From Ectocarpus siliculosus (Eukaryota > Sar > Phaeophyceae > Ectocarpales > Ectocarpaceae), in assembly GCA_000310025.1 (NCBI GenBank), contig FN649741.1, positions 6,601,257 through 6,665,256 on the forward strand: 64,000 nt of DNA, in the 5' to 3' direction. The notes beneath the pieces are model-generated. The model saw nothing but the letters and a program-made list of their open reading frames with translations. It searched no databases and was not told where the DNA came from. Numbering within the stretch: position 1 is the first letter of the stretch; every line of letters begins with the position of its first letter. Below are positions 13,801 through 25,800 of this stretch, one piece after another. The translations under genes were made by a program, and so were the position numbers.

Positions 13801-16800
13801 ACTCGACGTCGCTCCGCCGCAAACAATGCACCTGGTGGCAGTGTCCCGACATCGTGGCAAAAATCACATCCGAACGCGCCACCAGAAAATACGACAACGC
13901 CAAGCATAGACCTGCCTATCGACGCGATGAAAATACTGTACAGCGGCGAGCTTGCCGGAAATGGTCGGTGCAACGTTACCCTTACCTGCACAACACCACG
14001 CCACAAATTCCAGGAGTGCTTGTCCCAGCACCGTATCGTCCGCCTCCCCCGAGAGGTACACCGACTCGCTAATCAACACGCGAAAAACACACTAAGCCCG
14101 CCAACCCGACCTGTAAGTTCTTCGAGACGACTGCGCAACTGACTCGCGGACGTACTCGCAGCTAAAACGCCGGTACAAATATCGGCGACCTCCGGGTCCA
14201 AGACCTCAGCCTGCTGGCGAAACCGCTCCCGCACGTCCTGACTGAATTCGAAACACCATTATACTCCCGAACGGAATTCAGCATGCAAGAAATACCCCCC
14301 CATGGCATCACCAGATGCATCTGACCACAAAAGACACGAATATGGTTGATCGAAAAAACAAACAAATTAACAAGTGGGGCTGTTAACACCCGCGACGGCG
14401 ACCCCAAGCCCCCGTCTACCATCAGACGCCAAAACTGCATCTCTGCATGAAACTCGGGACCTATCCGTGTCCGCTCCTGCCCCCGGGCTGTCAATTGCAC
14501 CGGTGGGAGCCCCAACTGGTTGAGCACACGGCGAACAAAGTATTTACCAGGCCGCACGACTTCACATATATGCAACAGCGAACCAATCACCCCCCGCAAC
14601 TCGGACTCGGAAGCACAGTGGCGCTTGGGGGGCCACTCGCGGATTGTCGCCCGCAGACGTGCCAGCTTGTCTGCGGGAACCGAAATCGTCATAGCTACTG
14701 TATCAATGTCCCACCCTAGCACACACAATCGTGTTTGCCACGAAGAGAGTTTATGCGGAGACAACAGGGGGGGGGGGTCCCCAGGCCCTCGCGCGCCAAA
14801 CACACGGAAATGGTCCGATTCACACGACGCGGACGACACTTTACACCGTGCGCCAGTCGGGATCCACATGACTTCGACAAGGATACCACCGTCTACATAG
14901 GGCTTCACGAAAAACGAGTCGGAACGACCGCCTCCTGAACCGGGGGGAATGCGACACCCAGGGGGAAAGGGGGGTGGCGTATCCCGTTCGCTAGGCAAGG
15001 GGACCTCAGCATGGTCCGTGGCTCTACGTCCTAGCTCGGTAACGACTGCATCGGACGAGGAGCCCTGCGCCCCCGCGCCCCCATACATCGGCGCTGGCGC
15101 AACCCCGGCAGCACCACCCGCCGCAGACCCGTCGCTCCGAGCGCGTACGGCCGCCAGCGCCTCCTCGAACCTCGCCGCCATGTCGGTTTTGAGGTCCTCA
15201 ACCGACGCGCTAATAATGGCCCGTTCGTTAGCGCTGTCCTGCCTTTCCGCCTGGTACTCCTCGCGGCCAATCACGGACTCATCCGAGACGTCCCCGTCCC
15301 GACTCATACCTCCGTCCCCCGACGACGGCCCCCCGATGACCGATCAATATCCTGATCACGGGCGAACAATTGGGTATGAAGACACAAGGACGAAATTATA
15401 TATGGGGGACGTCAGAACGATGATGTAGTAAACGCGTCACGTTATACACCTGCCTACCAGCGCGCACAGTAACATCTCCTCGCTCGTGTAATAGCCGGTG
15501 CAGTCGGACCATGTACCCCTCAAGCAGTGCACGACGACCCACCAGTCGCGTGTACCAGACCGGTCATTGCAAGATACATCGTGTGTCATGACGGCCGCCT
15601 TCCGTCTCGTAGGCACGCTATTAGCAACATATATGTCATACATCTGGCGGCCGGCTCCTGACAACCACGACTCGTCCCCAGACGACACGCCATCATGGTG
15701 TACAATGAACCACATGCTCCCCTTCTCAGATGTGAACCACTGTGCCTAGACATCACCGGGCGTAGGCCAATAAGTTGCGCGATCATGTACACCAGTACAT
15801 GTGTCGACTTTCCACGAGCGCGTTTGTGTTTTGGCTCCGTCCAGCTATGGTTTCTTGCATACCCACCCCTCCATCCCTCGTATGTGAGACGATTCCTTCC
15901 CATTCATACCAGCGTCATCGACGGATTTATCGATTTATTTGATGCGCCACGGGCTAGCGGGATGCGAAGCTGTGTACACCGATAGACAGCAATTCTTGTT
16001 TAGAGGTGTCCATAAGAAGACGCCCGCACCCATGCGGCACATGTATGTAGTCTCATCATATGACGGCATACATGTTGGTTCCGTGTCTCTCTCCACTCCC
16101 GCAGTCTCGCATGTTTGTTTTTCCTTGCTACAAGCATGCCAGGAAAAGACAACAAACCCTGTCTCCCTGCCCACCTGTACTAGCAACATCGACACAGGTG
16201 TCTGGGTTTACCACATCGATGCGCAACAAGTGGGCGAGACGCGAGGCCGTAAGCCGGTACCATACACACCAGCGTAACCAACTCTACATCTATTGGTTCT
16301 TTCCACCAAATTATGTCGTTCCACCGACTATCCCGTGCACTACAACCCACATTCGGGCGTGCACAACCGGCCCATGCAACATTTGGTATGTGTCATGACG
16401 ACCGCATACCTTCTCGCAGTCGCACCAGCGACCTACATGCCATACACCTGGCGCGCGGTTTGACCACCACGGATCATCTCCAACGACCCGCCATCCTGGT
16501 CTACCATCAAGAGGCCGTGAGCCGGCAACCATGCGCTCCAGCATAACCAGCTCCATATCTATTGACTTGTTCTGTTTATCGTGCTGTTCCATCGATTATT
16601 TCACGCACGACGACCTACAGTCGCGCACGCACAACCGGCCCATGTAAGATTCAGTGTGTGTCATGACGGCCGCACGCCGTTCCGCAGTCGCACCAGCGAC
16701 CTACATGCCATACATCTTGCTTTCGGCTCCTGATAACCACGACGCATCACCTGATGAGATGCTACCATCAATAGGCCGTGAGCCGGCAACCATGCGCTCC

Positions 16801-19800
16801 AGCGTAACCAGCTCCATATCTATTGACTTATCTTGCCGTTCCACCGATTTTCCATGCACGACGACCCACAGTCGCGTGCGCCCAACCGGCCCAGGTAAGA
16901 TTCAGTATGTGTCATGACGGCCGCATGCCGTTCCGCAGTCGCACCAGCGACCTACATGCCATACGTCTTGCTTTCGGCTCCTGATAACCACGACGCATCA
17001 CCTGATGAGACGCGACCATCAATAGGCCGTGAGCCGGCAACCATACGCTCTAGCGTAACCAGCTCCATATCTCGTGACTTAATTTGTTTATCTCGCCTGC
17101 TAACCACGACTCCTTACCTGATGAGACGCTACCATCAATAGGCCGTGAGCCGGCAACCATACGCTCCAGCGTAACCAGCTCCATATCTATTGACTTGTTT
17201 TGTTTATCTCGCCGTTCCACCGATTATTCCATGCACGACGACCCGCATTCGCGCGTGCACAACCGGCCCATGTAAGATTCAGTCTGTGTCATGACGGCCG
17301 CATGCCGTTTCGCAGTCGCACCAGCGACATTCACGCCATACATCTTGCTTTCGGCTCCTGGTAACCACGACTCGTCACCCGATTAGTCGCTACAATTGTA
17401 CCATGTTCGACAATCAATCATCTCACCCTTCTCATCCGGTCCACATTGACTTCTGGAAAACCTCGTGGGAAAAAAAAACCCATTCATCAAGTGTACACGA
17501 CATGACAAGCAGCAACGACAACCGAAAGTAGATTTGTGTTTGTCTCTGGGTTTGGACGGCGGTTTTTCACCAATCCACCACCCTTGTCTCGCGCCGACAA
17601 ACACCCTAGATAATAAGTCTCGTCTTGTGATCGGGATTTATCACAACCACACCATAGTTTCTCTGACAATATGGATCGAAAAGTACAACACTTTTGCGAT
17701 GCTATTGATTTCCTTTCGCATCATTGTATGCAGCTCCATGTACACCAGTACATCACTCGTGGATGACTCAACGAAGCATGCTTATCTGTGGCACCCACCA
17801 CTGTCACATGTACATAGTGCCACCCCTGATCCACACACCGGTGCGAACCATGCACCACCCAATGTCCACACACCGGTGCAAACCATGCACCACCCAATCT
17901 GACCATTGTGCTTAGGCATCGCCGGGCCTAGGCTCACGAAATGCGCGATGATAGACTGCCGAATGGGTCACGTACGCATTCTGTTTTTGGGTTGGTTTGT
18001 GTGCCGTGTGTCTTTCCACCAAATTATTTGGTTCCACCGATTTGTCCATGCACGGAATCCACATTTGGGCGCGCACAACCGGCCCCTGCCACATATGGTA
18101 TGTGTCCTGACGACCTCGTATCGTCTCGCAGTCGCACCAGCGACCTACATGCCATACGCCTGGCGTGCGGTTCCTGACCATTACGGATCATCTTCAATGT
18201 CCGCCTGGGTCTACCATCAATAGGCCGTGAGCCGGCAACCATACGCTCCAGCGCAACCAGCTCTTTATCTATTTGACTTCTTCCGTTGATCGTGCCGTTC
18301 CACCGATTATTCCCAGCACCGCGATCCACCGTCGCGCGTGCACAACCGGCCCATGTAAGGTTCCGTATGTGTCATGACGGCCGCACGCCGTTACACAGGC
18401 GCACCAGCGCCTACATGCCATACATCTTGCTGTTGGCTCCTGATCACCACGACTCATCACATGACGAGACGCCACCATCAATAGGCCGCGAGCCGGCACC
18501 ATACGCTCCAGCGCAACCAGCTCCATATCTATTGATTTTTCTTTGTTTATCGTGCCGTTCCACCGATTATTCCACGCACGACTACCCACATTCGTGCGTG
18601 CCCAACCGGCCCATGCAAAATTCAGTATGTGCCATGACGGCCTCATGCCGTCCACATTCGCACCAGCAACCTACATGCCATACATCTTGCTTTCGGCCCC
18701 TGATAACTACGACCCATCATCGATTAGTCGTTATCATGCCCAACGATCGGTCATCGTACTCTTCTCATCCGGTCCACATTGACTTCTGGAAAACCTCGTG
18801 GGAAAAAAAAACCGTCCATCAAGTGTACACGACATGACAAGCAGCAATAACAACCGAAAATAGATTTGTTTTTGTGTGTGGGTTTGGCACTGGGTTTGGA
18901 CGGCAGTTTTGTTTGTCACCAATCCACCACCCTTGTCGCACTGCGACAAACACCCCAGACGATGTGTCTCGTCTCGCGATCAGTATTTCTGATAATCACA
19001 CCATAGTGTCTCTGACACTACGGACCGGAAAGCACAACGCGTTTTCGATGCGGTCCTGGCTTTCGCATCTTTCTCATAGTCGATGCGTTGAAGTTTAAAA
19101 ATTGGGACCGCAGTCACATCATAACCGCACGCAGCACCCCGAATTCCACCTTCGGCACGGTGCCCTGTCATGCGACACCCATAGCCGGCCGCGGCGCCTC
19201 TCCCGCGCAACCAGCACACGCACCGCGGCCACCTAACCACATTGTCGGTGAGACATAATATATGCTGTATGCGTACATAGGAACGCGAACACGCGCTCGT
19301 ACCGCTCTATGTGACCATCACTCAGCACACCAGAAGTGATCGGGTGCTTCGGACATGCTCGATGATATCTGCTGTCGCATGATGCAAACTCGGCCGGTAC
19401 CCCGCGCAAGCGAACGACAGGCATCGAGGGAGTCGCGGCGCCTACCGCATGCACACCCGCGCACACACCGCAGTCACACCAGTAACCGGTGGCTTCTTTC
19501 GGACGCGCTTTCCGAACACGCCCAACAGCAGTCAACAACATCGATACAGCATGCCCACACCCGCCCGCCACTTCACATATGGCACGTGAATCCTTACAGC
19601 CTCGGCCCCCGTGTGCCGTATACAATAACAACATTTGTCATTGTGTGCACTAACTGCTGTCTGCGAAAGCCAGCTCTCGCTGTGATGCTGCTGGGATAAC
19701 ACGCCACATCGCAGTCAGTCGCACGTACCAAGCGAAGTCGATGTGTTCCAGGCTCGACGTAGCGACTCCTCCCGCCCAGCGGTAGTGGCCTCCGCCCCGT

Positions 19801-22800
19801 CGGAAAAGACGACAACACTAGCTCCCGCAACAGAATGTCCTAAACCAGCAGCTGGCAGAGTGTTGTCCAATCGTACGTCTAGCAGTCCCTGTGCTCCAGC
19901 ACTGCTGATGCTCCAACGTGATCGGGCGCAAACGGAATGTCCTGCGGGCAGCTGCCTTATCTCGGTGCGCATGCCTCCTCTCCTGCAAGCACGCAGACAT
20001 ACTCTTTGCCATATAATATAAATGCCCACTCCTTCTACCAACTCCAATAAACACCAATTTCAGACTCCTCCCCCCTTTGGTAGGATCCATCTGAAATATT
20101 CGCTTTTTTGTTTGATTTTTCGGTAGTGGTTCGTATTTGCTCATTGTTCCATCAATTTCGGGCCTCCATTCGATCGGGTTTACCGGTTTTTGCTTTAGTC
20201 TGGTATGGCGTATCTATGCTCTGGTACTATAAACGACGGGATCAGATTCAATCGTCGGAAGGTGGATTCTGGTCAAAGAGGTTCTGGCTAATGTTTGCCT
20301 TAGTTCCCTCATCATGGCGTTAAAGTACAACCCTGGTTTACCTTCACTCTTGCTCCATGACCATCGCCCAAGGCTTCCACACCGGTGCGGCGGGTTTCGG
20401 ACGAACAGTTTTGGCTTCTTGTTGTCTCTGACCCTGTCAACATCGCACACGGCTTTGATCACGACAAGCGAGGTGCTTTAGACCCGCTCGTCGCGGGCAA
20501 GGGCGCCTGCGCCGAGTTAGCGGTGCCGGAAATATTCGTATTTCATCAATACTGCTGTGGGGCGTTGGAGATGCATCGTTCGGCGTTGGGGTCTCTTGGT
20601 TGCTGAACCGTTGTGCTGCTTCTCGTTGTTACCGTTGTACAGAGGTAGTGTGCTGTACAAGCAAGTGAAGATGGCGAAATTGGTTGTCGTTCTATCTCAC
20701 GAGTTTTGCGTCGAGCAGTGCCGACGTTTGCTTTTGTGGTGGTTTGCGTAGTATCAATGTGGATGTGGAGGATTCACCAATGCATGATCTCGTCGAAATA
20801 ATTCGGAGGTTGAGTTTTCTCTGTTTTACGGTCTGTGTGACCGGGGTTGGAGTAAACGGCTCACGTGCTTCGAGCCCTGATTTGAAGTGAAGACACAAAC
20901 AACAATGTATGTTCCGAAATTGCCATGACGCACTGTCAATTTTGCTCCCTTGTGTCGGATTTCATGCTTCTGGGGCCACAAGATCTCTTGGAACCATTAC
21001 GTCAGAGATCATATCCCGTCTTCGAGAACACAGAATGAATAACAGGTCGTTCGTGCGCTATCATAGCATCCGTTTTGAGTGTTTTTCTCGCCGTTAGTTG
21101 GCTAATATGGAGATTGTTTTCCGCCATGTATGCGGATCTCGTTTTTGACGGGGCTGAACTGATGGTTTTGCAGTAGATTGGAGGTATTCGCGCGAGTAGT
21201 CTTCGGGGGCGCACAAGCGTACAGACGTCGGAGCAGCACTCAAGTGGAGATAAGACAAAACAACAAACATCAACGGCAGCAGCAGTAGCAGTAGCATCAG
21301 CAGCATCAGCAGCGAACAACAGCAACGAACACAACACAGTGCAGTATCACCACCACCAACAAGCTCCCGCCACCTGTTTTTCGGCCTTACGTTCTCTGGT
21401 TCGTTTGAACCTCCGCAGGGGGTGAAGTAGAGGCGAACGAGCTTGTGACGGCCTACATTCTGACGGGAAACGCAGGGCAGGGGAGTGACAGGTGCAGCAT
21501 GAGACGCAGATTCGATAGTAGAGGCAGGGGTACTAGCAGCCGCAGTAGTAGAAACTTCGACAGCGGGAGCGGGAGCAGCAGCAGTAGCATCAGCAGCAGC
21601 AAGCAGGAGCAGCAGGTTCACTCAGTCCCTCACATGAAGCTTTCTTCTACTGGCTGCTTGAACCCCTTCGTTCGGCTTGAGTCTTGTCTTGTGTCCACGG
21701 ATGCAATCCGTAACCATGGCCCGTGTACCACATCCCGTGTGACGCACGTCGCGAAAGATCAGCGGCCCCCCTCACGCGTGGTTTCACTTTCTACTCTCAT
21801 TCTTCCCCCCATTCTCTCGCTCGTTGTTGCTCGCTCATATTCGCTGTCATTCATCGTCTCTCTCCCCACGCTACCATGTGAACGGAAACACCAAGATGTT
21901 TCCCTCTACGTCTCCCTTTCTGTTTCTCCCTTGCCCCCTCTGTCGGCCATTCTCGCCCATCTCTCTCTCGCGCGCGCACCGTGTACGTACGCGTACACTC
22001 AGGATCCGGTGGATCCTGGGGTTGATCTTTGTGTGCATGACACTGGCCATGATTCGGCACGACACGAGGAAGTGGTATCGAGCCAGGCGTGCCAAGGCCA
22101 GGCGTGAGTTTTGGTTTCTGTTCTGTAGCACAGCGGTAGCTACTGTACGTGAGTGTCGGGCTCCAACAGGCCTAGCTCTGGGCCGCGTTGGCGTCAACAG
22201 CGGTTGACGCGCCTACGAGCTATCGACACACGGCGATCCCTTGTTGTTGTTCCGTTGGATCACAACCAGATGCAGTTGTCCCCGTATTGCACACAGGCGG
22301 TAAAAATGGTACCGTGACCACACTATTTGTCTATCCAGATTCAACGTTGTCCCCGCATCGTGAACAGCACGCGCTGCGGCATTTGACCGGTAGAAGCCCC
22401 GCTCCCCCGCCGGGCTCGTGCAGGCACCTCAACACTTTGCAACATTTTGTTCCGCCCTCTCCGTTTTCGATCCGCAGGAAACAAATGTCACTGCTGCTGC
22501 GGCTTCACGTTTTTCACTCTGATCATCCTAAACGTTCTGATGTGGCTGGTGAGTAGGCAGGCAGGCAGCCCCCCCTTTGCTTCGTTTTTTGAAAGCGCAA
22601 CGCTCTTGTCGCCTGTAGGCATGTTCTGGCTTCGTGTGTGCTCTTGTGTCTTTCCCTCTTTTTCTTGCCCCATGGGTGACAGCAGTTTCATGGTATACCC
22701 TCGGGCACCGCTGCTGTACGCTCCATAGCTACATCACAGCCATCGGTTCTTCCTTAATCAGCGTTTTCGACTTTGGAATCATGTCTACCCCGGAATTTAT

Positions 22801-25800
22801 TCACACCCGTGCCATCTTTCCCCTCGTCACACATCCTCACCATCTCTTTGGGCAGGGTTGGGCATCTCTGGGAAAGGTCATAGCGAACGATGTGGTTCTT
22901 CAAGGCACCTCCAGCGAAGAGGACTCGGTCCTGGACGCGGTATGTTTTTGGAAAACTTCGAACGCACGTTCACCGGCGCCACTGTTGTAGATGGAGCATC
23001 GTGTTGAGAACTCTCAAAATATTTTAACCCCGGCAAAACGTGGAATTCGTTCTCGCTGGTTGATCAACCGACGCGGCCTAGCTTTGGGGTGTTTGTTCGA
23101 AAGGGCTGATATTCTCTAAGAAACCCCGAGCATCTATAACTCTCTCTTGTTGTGTGTAGCCTCGTTCAACGATATCTGACTCATCGAGCCCTCCGCCCTC
23201 CGCCACTGAATGAACGTATCCGAAAAAGTAGTACCTAGGTCGAATGGTTGCCGGCGTTCATTGATCATCGAAACATAGTAGTGCATGCTATGTACGCGTG
23301 CATTTTGTGTCCTGAAGACTAGCCCAAAGGGCAGAGACCGTGGAATTGCCCGCAGCTCTCCAACTTGCAAGTGGGGAAGGGAACCGACTACGATTCAGCG
23401 CAAGCGCAACCGACGAAATTTTGCTTGCATTTAACACCATTTTTTGTTCTCAGAGACAGATTGCCCTTAAACCCAAAAGCCTACCATTTTGCTGCTTGTC
23501 CGCTCGCTACGTCGAATAAACGCCAATGGTCGACGCAGCTAGTTGGGCAGGTTCTGGCCCTCCAAGAAGCGGCTCTTTTCTCGTGGGCACTCCACATCAT
23601 TTTTCTCCTCACAACCTTGACCGGACTCTACCGCTGGATATTCCAGGCAAGAGATCGACCCAGCGATACGACGGAAGAGAAACTTTGTTCCGAAGGTGTT
23701 CGTGGTTGCAATGGTATGGTGAAACATGTCGATATTCAGGGCGTGCACTAACGTCCCTTTGCTAGACAGGGAACCGGGAACAGGGAACTCGGGATTTCCT
23801 GTGTCCCTGTGCCGTGTCGTTGTGTCCTAACATACGCCACATTTCCAGGAACACGGAACAATTCAGCGCGCGTGCGGCCCGCAGGTACCCAAAGGCAACA
23901 AACACAACCATTGGATGCAGCAGAAAAGACAAGTGGGGGGTACAGGGTGGTGTAGGTATTGAAGGAAGCTGTTGACGAGCGCACATCAAACACATGCGCT
24001 AGATATCGGCTATAAGATGCTGTGCTCCTCATGCAATCCGCACCCTCGACGGTGCTCTGGAAGGCCTGCCTTTGAGTTCTGATCGACGGCAGCTTGTCAT
24101 TTGTTTGACACTTTATGTTCCTCCATGCAACGGCTACAGGAGCATCCACCGCCGTTTTTTCGTATGTGAGACACCGGGTGATGGTGGCAATTCCTATACG
24201 GCTTGCACTGGTAGCATGCAGCACCTGTGGCAGCCACATGCCCGAGAGAAATCACAGATATCCCACCACGTCCTGATTTGCCACCGAAGAGCCCGTGTTC
24301 CACGTTCCCTATGGCCTGTTGGCTAATTTGAACTCCCTTGAGAGTTAACATTATGGTGCGGCGTAACTACCTCAAACAGGGAACGTGTGTGTCAATCCTT
24401 GTTTCCAGGAAAATTATTTTGTTTGGCTGGCCAATCAGACAGAAATTCTGAGTTCCGTGTTCCCTGTTCCGTGTTCCATGTCCCCAAAAGGGACGATAGT
24501 ACACGCCCTCACTGGTTGGACAGCTGGAACAGTTGCTCTCGAAACTGTGAGGGGATAAATACACAGGGGAACGTGAAACCGCCGGTGCCCGGGCGCTTGG
24601 AGAAAATTCGGCAGATGAAAGTCCAATTGGCCTCTTTGAGTGAAGTAGGTACGCTGGTCAGAGAGAAGAAAATGCCTACGCGCACAATGGCGGCGCGCGT
24701 GATGGGGCTTTACGCAGGTCGCGTATGGTGCGTTAGTTTCATTCGTGGTTACACCAGCTGGGTGCATACATTCGTACCTACTTGCTTTTTTCGTCTCGAC
24801 GTTCGTGGCAAGTCATCACGAGATAAGTTTGAGGAGGTAATGGTGATGTGTCTTGTGCGAGAACGGCATATTTCGAGGGCGAGTCTTCTGCTGCCATCAC
24901 TGCTTTTGAACTCTAAACGTTGCGTGGTTCTCGGCTCTGCTGTATCAGTTTGTCGCCTTCTGCTGACACGTGACATTTTTGGTTCCGCCTGCGGCAACCG
25001 CCTCCTTGTTCCTGTTTTTGGCTACACCTCACGCCTCCGCTCAACGCAGATGCTCACGTTCCACAAGCGCATGAGCATCGTCACCGACACCCTGAGCAGA
25101 GCCAGCACCCACCTCGACCACTTCCTGTTCGTGTTTTTCCTGGTAAGGCGGAACCCTTTGCCGGACAAGAGGTGTCCTGGGGTTTTGGTGCTGGTCAAAT
25201 AGTGCTGACGACGCTGTTGGTAGTGCGTTGTGCATAGTCGCGGTGGTCAGAGGTAGTGTTTCGCTTCTCGGTGTGGTCGCGTTTTAGCCCGCCATCTGTG
25301 TGGGCCGAGGTGAAGACAGGGTAGTGTTTCCTGTTGAAAGCCGTTGCTTGTATTGAAATGTCCGCACAGACGAATATAATCACACAGTATTGAAATGTAC
25401 CTCTAGCGTTCATAGGACTGAAGACTATATCCGTTGCTTGGTGTTTCCTGCGTTGTGTTTCTGCGACCAACGCGCTCGGCAGGTTTCTCCCGCCTCTCCG
25501 TGTCCACCACGCAAACAATGGTTTAGTTTCGAATCGCATGCGGTCGGACGTAATCGATTCGACCTTTACAGATGTCAAAGGGCGTATCGCAAATCTACCG
25601 ACCTAAGCGCTAAAGCTGGACACCAAAGTCTCGACAAGGGGACCAAGAACGCGTGAATACCCGCTCAGAACCCCACATGAGAGCATATGGTATGCAACAG
25701 ACTGGGATGAAACCCGCTAACTGTTTCTTTTTCCCTCTCTCTCTTTCCCCAGGTAATCCTCGCGTTTGCCGCCCTCACATGGCTCCTCGTCGGGTCCAGC

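Larger units (their letters stand above)
12993..20106. mobile_element. about 7.1-kb insertion in intron 9 of gene A, absent from gene B
   Basis: Gene B intron 9 runs continuously through TCGCTTTTTTGTTTGATTTT near 43710. In gene A the matching sequence stops at 12999 and resumes at 20100, with TCGCTTT on both sides as a possible 7-bp target duplication. The insert holds a broken DIRS-like element, a satellite array and about 1 kb of unassigned DNA. It may be one nested insertion or several events. Confidence 0.7.

Noticed and set aside
16760-17150. CTGATGAGA within the satellite, reminiscent of a hammerhead ribozyme core
   Set aside because: No CGAAA box or supporting stems follow.
15490-18740. 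Possible CRISPR-like array
   Set aside because: Monomers are about 255 bp without unique spacers, in a eukaryotic intron; this is a satellite.
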